This document shows, piece by piece, positions 57,074-64,000 of a stretch of DNA of 64,000 nucleotides. Position 1 is the stretch's first letter; each line of letters begins with the position of its first letter. The stretch spans positions 7,651,475 through 7,715,474 of the forward strand of contig CAMGYJ010000008.1 in NCBI GenBank assembly GCA_946122785.1, written 5' to 3'. Below the pieces are notes generated by a model. The model was not told the DNA's origin. It searched no databases and saw only the letters and a program-made list of their open reading frames with translations. The position numbers and the translations under genes are program-made. This DNA comes from Linum tenue. Its lineage: Eukaryota > Streptophyta > Magnoliopsida > Malpighiales > Linaceae.

Positions 57074-58347
57074 GTATATGTATACGTGTACATACGTACT
57101 GTATCTATTATATAAGGAGCCACGACAGTCCCCTACCCGAAGGAGGTTTTCTGGTGCGTCAACTCATAAGCCACTCAACTCGTGAGCTGCTCAACCAAGT
57201 CTCCGTTAACTGCTTGTCCAAAAGATAGTGATCCGATCAAGCTGTTGGAAATAAAATAATTATTTCCTCTACTTATATGGTAGGCACGTTTGTTTGGATT
57301 GAAGGAAGGCTTTGTTTTTTTTTTTTTTTAATTGGAGGAATGAATGTGATTGGCAAACGAAAAATAGAGAAGTGTGTAGGCGGGAAAGAGAGCTAGGGAA
57401 GAGTGGGTATTTCTTGTATTTCTTGCTCTTATTTGCTTCTCTGCTTTCATTCTTACAACACACAAGCCTATTTATACTATCATTCCAAGACTCTTCCACC
57501 GCCATTAGGAATTCTCTAGGCTGCCCTATTAGTGTGAGCTACTGAAACATGAGAGTTACATTATTTTGGGTAGTTGGCGGGTAGGATATTTGTTTCTTCA
57601 ACTACTCCAGATAGCTTTGTGGACATGTCCATAGAGCTCTAAATATTTTTAATTAAACTTTATTAATTTCAACACAGGCTTCTTGCCGCTCCTCCCATCT
57701 AATGTCACGCCCTCCAACTGACACATGCCACCAGTACTACCTTCTTACATATTACATAATATGGTTTTGTCGAGTTGATGGCAGCCTGATTTGAGCTTTC
57801 CTTAGATGTGTACATAACTTGGTCGATTAAGTTTGACTTGCTGAAGCTATCACCTCACAGTCCTCTGCTGGGAGCTTGCTGGGCCAAGACAAAACCTTCT
57901 GTTGTAATAAATGAACTACTACTCCAGTTTCATACTGGCTTATTAGGGGCCTGTTGATCCATCAATATTCCCATTCAATTTCATTCTGCAACAGGTCTTG
58001 AGACTCTTAAGACGAACAAACGATGTCAATTGCGATGACAATAATATTATTACAATAATAATAATACAAGTTCAACCTGCCACTGTTCTAAACATGCTAT
58101 AGCGTCCCCAACTGGTCAGGATGTCAAGGGCACCATCATCGACGATAGGCTGGCAACCAACAAGTCTAGGTTCAATCTTTTCAAGAATGGATTAGAATTA
58201 TGGCATTATCCTCCATTCATCTCGAGATAATTCATTGGCAAACCTATCAGATACAATGATATAGACAAACAATTTCTTCAAGCTTGACGAGATACATACT
58301 TTGAAGTACTTTTACTCTCCTGTTTGGCTTACAAAAATTTGCTTGAT
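57074..58347. other. Intergenic with a copied promoter segment
   Basis: 57780-57890 (AAGTTTGACTTGCTGAAGCT, CAGTCCTCTGCTG) resembles 50195-50290, the upstream region of the His-rich gene. No coding copy accompanies it. Confidence 0.45.
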
Positions 58348-59730
58348 CTAAGCTACGAGATCCTCCTCGTCCTCGAAACTCAAATTCAAAGTCTGCAACT
58401 TGAAACCTGAACCTTGTATGAGCTCCACAAGACTAGACGCCACTCCTGTTGCTTGCACTGTGGTTTGCTTTGTTAACTGAATTGAATTCAGAAAACCAAA
58501 GTGTCATCATTCAAAAACAGATTAGCCATTGACAATGAATGAATAAAACCTACATTTGTCCTTGCAATTCATAAAGGGAACCATCTGTAACATTTCTCCC
58601 TAAAAATACTTCTAGCAATCGATGTGGAGTATGTTATGCAGCAAAAGGTATAGATTCAGACCTGGACACTGGCAATACCCTCGAGCACTTGAACCTTTAA
58701 TCTTCCAACGCCTTCAGTCCCCTGCATAATAAAGAAGTGATCAAGATTCAATGACCAAGAAATCAAATATATGGGACTGAAGTAAACAATCAACAAAGAA
58801 AGAAGCTCATGTTATCAAACACTTGCTATACTCCAGACTCGAGAGGAACTAAAAAGTGTCCCTTCCTTCAGTTTGTATACAGCATATGCAAGTATAAGAG
58901 ATGAATTCAAACGTCTTGTAGTCTAGTTCAACCAAATTCTCATCCCATTCATTATTATTCCTTATAGAGATTAAGAAAAACTCTAACTAGCTGACAATTG
59001 ATTCCATCATATCAGAAAATATACAGAAGAGACTGCATGGAAGGATTTAGCTTGGACGCCCGGATTATCTTCAATTAAGAATTGGATTTTAACTACTAGA
59101 ACATTATCTTCAATCTAGAATGAATTGATAAATGTACAGAGATAATGACGAAGTTGTGCAGTTAGTTACCTCTAAAGCCCTGGTCACTGCGGGAATAGCT
59201 GCGTCGCTCATGGTTCCCTCCGCCTACAGTTACCCAAAAACATCTCTCATCAAGAATGCACTCCATATTGAATCAAAAAGCAATGAGCAATGTACTTCGC
59301 ATGAACACAAGAAAACAAACAAAAACACAGCTCACAAACCCTAGTGAAATGTTCAGTCTTGCACCCTGAACCGAAACTTGAGAAGCTAAAAAGAGAAAGC
59401 GTCGAACTTTCTTACATCGAAGTACATGGTAAGAGTGTCGGAAGGAGAGACGGGGACGGACACGGTCTGCTGTTCAGCAGCAGCGTCTTCCTGGGTTGCG
59501 ACGGGCTCTTCTTGCTCTGGGATTAAGGTATCCTGCTCAGCTGACCTCAATCTTAAGGAGCCGCGGGAATTCCCACTCTTCAGCACGACGGCGTTGAAAG
59601 AAATGCAGAGTTGATGGCTTCGGAAGTGGACGGCAGTTGGAAGGGGTAAAGACTTGGAAGGCCGAATCCAGTGAGAATTGGGAGTAGATATGGAGGGCAG
59701 AGTCGAGGATGAAGCAGCGAATGTCGCCAT
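58348..59730 (-). CDS. Plastid-targeted small protein with an HMA-like domain
   Basis: Four exons: 59416-59730, 59170-59223, 58662-58721, 58348-58476, all GT-AG and in phase, about 185 residues. The N-terminus MATFAASSSTLPSISTPNSH is Ser/Thr-rich like a chloroplast transit peptide. After an acidic linker comes TLTMYFDAEGTMSDAAIPAV, TRALEGTEGVGRLKVQVLEG, ASVQLTKQTTVQATGVASSL and VELIQGSGFKLQTLNLSFED, a beta-alpha-beta pattern as in heavy-metal-associated (HMA) domains. The metal-binding CxxC is absent, so metal binding is unlikely; a ferredoxin-like fold with another role is an inference. A MITE lies ~115 bp upstream of the start. Confidence 0.8.
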
Positions 59731-59844
59731 TGTCTAGTGATTGAATTCAATTCCCACAGAGCTTTTGGCCTTTCGACACTTCCCACTCTACTTTATCCAA
59801 TTCATCCACAAAACTGGATGCTTTCCAGAAAACAAAGGGGTCAA

Positions 59845-60291
59845 TTACTAAACGGTCACTGAACTTCGTATCACTAACAAATCACCCACTGAATTTTGCT
59901 TCTTAAAGAACTTGTCACTAACAACTAACAAGTAAACTAGGAACAAAAAAGAGTAACAATCTTTTTGCCAGGCTCTTCGTTTAAATTGTGTCGACACTAG
60001 TGTGTTGAATTATTGATACACCAAATCAGTAATAGATAAGTAATCGGAAACCCTCTAAAACTAAAAGGTGAAGAGCATTATGATGGTTTTGGAGAGTGCG
60101 GATTAAAATTAAATGATTGATGATGAAAGAGCCTGTTTAAGTTGATTAAATGAAGGATAACTTGATCAAAAATCCCAAAAAGATAAAGAGAATGCATAGT
60201 TGTTATGTTAGTTATTTCAAATATGACACAGAGAACATAGTTAATCGACTGATTCTTTAGTGACCCCAAAGTTCAGTGACCATTCCTGTAA
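59845..60291. mobile_element. MULE-like MITE upstream of the HMA-like gene
   Basis: Ends TTACTAAACGGTCACTGAAC and the reverse complement of TTACAGGAATGGTCACTGAA. Target duplication not clear. Confidence 0.65.
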
Positions 60292-60561
60292 TACAGCCGA
60301 AACGAAAAGGTAGGTTGAGATTTGAGAATGAAGGTATCATAAAGGAGCTTACATCAGAGCCGTCCATTTCAATTACTACAATTACTAACAGGTTAAATTA
60401 TCAACATTGGAAGCTGAAATGTGATATCTAGCTTCAACAAGCCCAAAAGGTAAGCAAAAACATATAAACAAGTTGCTGCACTGAAGTCATTTCTATCCCT
60501 ACCCCTTCCTGGCCTGGAGCTGAAATTTTGACCATTTACTCCAACCTCAAATGGTGTCAAA

Positions 60562-61227
60562 CTACTTGGTGATCAAAGCCTCTTGCACTTGCCCATCTGC
60601 ATAAATGATCACCAACAGAATTTGTCAGACCCAAAAACAAAGCACCAGAGACTCAGAGGAACACCATAAACCACTAAAGACGGAAGATAATAATGATAGG
60701 TAACAATGGAGGTGCAAGTTCAAGGGTGGGATATGACTTACCCCTGAGCTGAACAGCCTGGTTTGCTAGTGCATCAGCTTCAGAATTGAATTCCTGGTAT
60801 AACCAATTGGTTACTCATCATCCTCAAATTCAGACCACATTAACAGTAAACAAACGATTCTAAATCAGCATATATACTTACCCTCAGAATATGTCTGATC
60901 TCAAAAGTACGGAACTTGTCCTTGAACGCCTTCGCCTCGTTTCCCAAAGCAATTATGTTCTGGTTTTTTAACTTCCATATGCCCTGAATCTGTCCACACA
61001 ATCAGACAGTAAGGACTACGAGCATGGCTTGCAGTGCAGTTGAAAATGACTATAACCTCATGCAGATGAATGATATAACAAACCTGCATACAGACAAGAT
61101 TAGAATCCCCCTGTACACTAATGTCTCTAAACCCTTTTTTGAGTGCTTGCTTCATTCCCAGAATCACACCTCGATATTCAGCAACATTGTTCGTTGCAAT
61201 CCCCACACCTTCAGAGAAACGCCATAC
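60562..61227 (-). pseudogene. RNase H-like (RVT_3) protein, 5' exon(s) missing
   Basis: Exons 61084-61227, 60882-60989, 60742-60793 and 60562-60596 join in phase: VWRFSEGVGIATNNVAEYRG, GFRDISVQGDSNLVCMQ, IQGIWKLKNQNIIALGNEAK, FEIRHILR, EFNSEADALANQAVQLR, then DGQVQEALITK and stop. The second, third and fourth acidic residues of the RNase H site are present (AEYRG, QGDSN, EADALA). The first Asp, normally in an FDGASKGNPG-like segment just before, is not found: upstream of 61227 the sequence soon runs into the right inverted-repeat arm at 61269. So the gene looks cut by that rearrangement and probably inactive. Confidence 0.78.
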
Positions 61228-61268
61228 CTGCTCCAAAAAACACCCAGATGAAAATCTGCACAATTTAA

Positions 61269-61482
61269 TTCGAAAAGCAGTCGCCGACGGAAGCAGGAGT
61301 AGCCCGAGAAGCAGGAGAGCAGAAGAGCGTGTGTACAAAGAGCGTGTGCACTGCAGAATTCCCGCAACTCTTTCTTCACACGGGCTTGACCTTCCTTCAT
61401 TTCTGCCGTTAGTCCAACTCCCTGCAAACGTATGGACACACGCTCTTTGTACACTGTAAATTAAATAGTGGAATGAATGGAT
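61269..61482 (-). repeat. Right arm of the 213-bp inverted repeat
   Basis: Reverse complement of 56647-56859; the arms are ~4.4 kb apart. Its inner end touches the truncated RNase H-like gene and its outer end coincides with the start of the F-box-associated remnant. Confidence 0.85.
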
Positions 61483-62410
61483 TTGCCTTACCTACAAAGA
61501 CCCCGACCCAAACCCCGATGTCGCTCCAAGTATCGACTATGAACGTATTATTCTGCTCAATCCGGCCACCTCGGAGGTAAAGTTGCTCCCCCCTCCCCTG
61601 CATCTGCCCTGGTCTGATAACTCATTATGTTGGAGAACCGCTGGCTTCGGGTTCGACCAGCAGACCAATGACTACAAAGTTGTTAGGATTCTTCGTGTGG
61701 AAGTGAGACCTACACCTACTGATCACAAAAAACCTTGCTTTCGCATCATGGTTCATGTGTGTGGTATGAGAGACAATTCATGGCGGAAACTCGACGATTC
61801 TGTTGGTATGGTGTTGTGGGTGCGTCCATATGTGGGACTAGATGATTCTCAAATCCCACAGTATTGTCCTAGGGTGAGGCTGAGTGGGAGAAAGAGCAAA
61901 TGTTTCTGGGTAGGAGGGGAGAGTGTATATACAAACGTCTACCAAAGTACCATTACAATTGTTTCGTTTGACATGAGCAGTGAAGGGATTCAGGCCAGCA
62001 AAACATTGCCAAATCCCTGCAAGTATGATCGTTATGTCGATGCTCCTGTTGTGTTCATGCTGAAGGATGAGACCATTGCACTCTTTCATTGTCAGAACCG
62101 CTTGCCTTGCGCAGGTGGGGATGTCGAACGGATTTTTGAGATATGGGTGTTGCAGCAATATGGCGAAACTGTAGGAGAGTGTTGGTGCAAGTTATTTTCC
62201 TTCTCTCCTCCCCTGGGTATGATGAGAAGGCCGAAAGGCCTATCGAAAGATGGGAAAGTGATTTTCAACAGTAATGGTGATCAACTACTTGTCTTGGATC
62301 CTATTACTGGCAAAATGTATAATCTGCCAGTTGAAGAAAGATGCTTCTCTGTTACAATGGAAACCTATACTCCGTCGACAAGGCCATTAATCGGAGGTGA
62401 AACAAAATAA
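61469..62410 (+). pseudogene. F-box-associated (FBA) domain protein without F-box
   Basis: Open from 61469 without an ATG at the right place. It reads WICLTYKDPDPNPD, IILLNPATSEVKLLPPP, then AGFGFDQQTNDYKVVRILRV, typical of the FBA_1 domain in plant F-box proteins that bind substrates of SCF ubiquitin ligases. Later parts are IQASKTLPNP, EIWVLQQYGETVGECWCKLF and VLDPITGKMYNLPVEE. The N-terminal F-box and first ~80 residues of the domain are absent; the coding sequence meets the inverted-repeat arm at about 61482. The remaining ~310 codons are without frame errors, so truncation may be recent. Confidence 0.8.
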
Positions 62411-62692
62411 AAGAATGATGATTAGGGAAACAATAATTTGGAACTTACAACTACTGGTGGCTTTTGTACCTGTTGATTCATCAATTTTGTTATGCATGGT
62501 CTTTTTTTTTTATGTTAGTCTGTATAATCAAGGGGTGATGATCACTCCATCTTTCTATAAGGAACAATACTGCTTAGTTATCATGTTCCCTATCAAGTGA
62601 CATGATCAGTCTCAGTAATAATAAACAAGACCTTTCTGATGAAGGTCGAGTTAAATTTTATTTAGTAAAAAAGACAGCTGCAGAAAAATCAG

Positions 62693-64000
62693 GGGTTAAT
62701 TGCATGGTTGGTCACTGAGATTATAAAAAACGTTCATGTTTGGTCACTGAAAATATTTAAATCCAATCTTGGTCACTCAAATTAGTTAAATGGTTCAAGT
62801 TTGGTCACTCTCCGTCCAACTCCGTTAAATATGTCTGATGTGGCAGTCAACTCTCAAAGTTGACCGTTAACTCGGTGACGTGGCAATTAAAAAATAATAA
62901 ATAAAATAAATTTTAATCTTCTACCATTTCCAACTCATTTTTACAATAAAGTAAAATAAAAAAAATAAAAAATTTATTATAAATGGCTTCTACCGTTTGG
63001 TCACACGCCCTCACCGCCTTCCTTCTCGCCTCCAATCCGGCTTCAGCCTCCTCCTCCGCCACCGACGACGACGAGGACCTCACCTTCCTCGAAGACTCCT
63101 CCTCCTCCTCATCCCAGATCTTCTTCGACAAGTCGAAAGTTCTCTGGTCATGAGCTTTGCTAAAGGTCTTATCCAAACCATTCTCCCCTTTGGCGTGTTT
63201 CTTGAATTTCGCCCTCAATTTTCTAACTTTCTCCTTCAACTGAGAAGGCAACACATCCACAGCCACAGACTTTTTGATGAAATCATAGAAAGCCGCTATG
63301 TCCTTCAAGGGATCAGCTCCTTTCTTCTCAGCGAACTCGATCAGCCCATTCAACACCACGATTTCATCGTTCTCACCCCATAGCCGCTGGAAGAGCACTC
63401 TCGGCGTATGTTTGTTCTTACCGTCGCTGTCCGCGTCGCGTTCCGCCACCTCTTTCTGCCTCTTGGCGTCCTTTGCTTCCTTTTCAGTTTCACTCGCCCT
63501 TTTTCTCTCCGGCGTAGATTTTGAGGAAGAGGCAGGAACCGCATGCACTTGAGCTTTAGGCTGGGGCTGGGAAGCGATGGGCTTCACGTTGTGCAGAACG
63601 CCAGAGCTCTTCGGTCGCGGATCAGAGTCGGAATCCGTGTCGGAGACGTGCTCGGAGTCGGAATCGGAGCTCTGAACAGCTTGCTTCTTCGGTTGACCTT
63701 GTGAATGGGACGTTCTATCCTGCGACGGCAGTTCAGAGGCTTCATAGGCGGAGGAAGTATCATCATCTTCTTCGGAAGAAGCAGGAGATGGAAGGTCTTT
63801 CGTCGGATTCGACCGCTTGGGAGATTCCGCAGCCATGATTCCGCAGTGGTTGCCTAGGGTTCGGAGATTGGGGGAATAGTTTACCGCTCGCTTCCTTGAT
63901 TTACCGAACAAGCGATACAGGAGAATCATCCCGAGCAGAGATGCGAGCAGAGCCCCCAAAAAAATCGCGCCGCCTTCCATCCTCGCAGCCGTCATTGCGG
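62693..64000. mobile_element. Left end of a Pack-MULE carrying a GeBP-like gene piece (runs off the window)
   Basis: From 62693 the sequence GGTTAATTGCATGGTTGGTC, with repeated TTTGGTCACT words, TCCGTCCAACTCCGTTAA and GTTAACTCGGTGACGTGGCA, has the same design as the long end of the Pack-MULE at 33258-34630, though it is a different family. AT-rich end DNA passes at about 62985 directly into GC-rich coding sequence. The other end and the target duplication lie beyond the window, so this is inferred from one end. Confidence 0.6.
62913..63836 (-). CDS. GeBP-like (DUF573) transcription-factor fragment with a foreign C-terminus
   Basis: Start at 63836 (MAAESPKRSNPTKDLPSPAS), followed by an acidic, Ser-rich region. 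The DUF573 DNA-binding domain follows: RVLFQRLWGENDEIVVLNGL, DIAAFYDFIKKSV, QLKEKVRKLRAKFKKH and KAHDQRTFDLSKKIWDEE. After EARRKAVRACDQTVEA the frame enters the AT-rich end DNA (IYNKFFIFFILL), so the usual leucine-zipper-like C-terminus is replaced. The frame is also open upstream to 63995 with MEGGAIFLGALLASLLGMIL then LYRLFGKSRKR, a membrane-anchor-like stretch that does not belong to GeBP; if it is translated the product is a chimera. The 360-codon frame has no errors. Confidence 0.8.
   Translation of the reverse strand: MAAESPKRSNPTKDLPSPASSEEDDDTSSAYEASELPSQDRTSHSQGQPKKQAVQSSDSDSEHVSDTDSDSDPRPKSSGVLHNVKPIASQPQPKAQVHAVPASSSKSTPERKRASETEKEAKDAKRQKEVAERDADSDGKNKHTPRVLFQRLWGENDEIVVLNGLIEFAEKKGADPLKDIAAFYDFIKKSVAVDVLPSQLKEKVRKLRAKFKKHAKGENGLDKTFSKAHDQRTFDLSKKIWDEEEEESSRKVRSSSSSVAEEEAEAGLEARRKAVRACDQTVEAIYNKFFIFFILLYCKNELEMVED

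Overview
This is nuclear DNA from a eudicot plant. The evidence is intron-containing genes with GT-AG junctions, plant-specific families (GASA peptide, GeBP/DUF573, S-protein homologues, CYP706, NPF transporter, F-box-associated domain, VIP/VIH inositol-pyrophosphate kinase) and plant transposons with exact target-site duplications. The species cannot be fixed from the sequence. One assembly gap (100 N) lies at 20701-20800.

Layout. 0-1.4 kb: C-terminal end of a NO VEIN-like ATPase protein. 1.4-14 kb: decayed DNA with MITEs, a duplicated ~1.1-1.35 kb unit carrying S-protein homologue (SPH) relics in both orientations, a 3'-truncated FSH serine hydrolase, a MuDR transposase relic and an NPF transporter fragment. 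14.3-15.6 kb: a Pack-MULE-like element. 16.2-20.5 kb: the first nine coding exons of a PPIP5K (VIH) kinase, which stop at the gap. 20.8-25.5 kb: a Ty1/copia element on the minus strand. 25.6-27.5 kb: a CYP706-like P450 with a broken N-terminus and an altered I-helix. 29.5-30.2, 40.4-41.0 and 49.5-50.1 kb: three small secreted-protein genes on the minus strand (AGP-like, GASA, His-rich). 31.6-38.9 kb: nested transposons, where a hAT-type element contains a Pack-MULE that captured a UBC19/20-type E2 gene and a solo Tat-like LTR. 43.4-54.9 kb: an unrecognised three-member gene family (A, B, C), with B interrupted by a hAT element that itself contains a MULE MITE. 56.6-62.4 kb: a 213-bp inverted repeat around an RNase T2 fragment, an intact HMA-like plastid protein gene and a 5'-truncated RNase H-like gene, then an F-box-associated-domain remnant. 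62.7 kb to the end: one end of another Pack-MULE carrying a GeBP-like gene fragment.

No operon-like cooperation is expected or seen. The window is dominated by transposition and gene decay. The genes that look intact as far as visible are the PPIP5K 5' part, family member C, the His-rich protein and the HMA-like protein. Many others are broken by single-base indels, often in short homopolymers, so base-level errors must be excluded before calling them pseudogenes.
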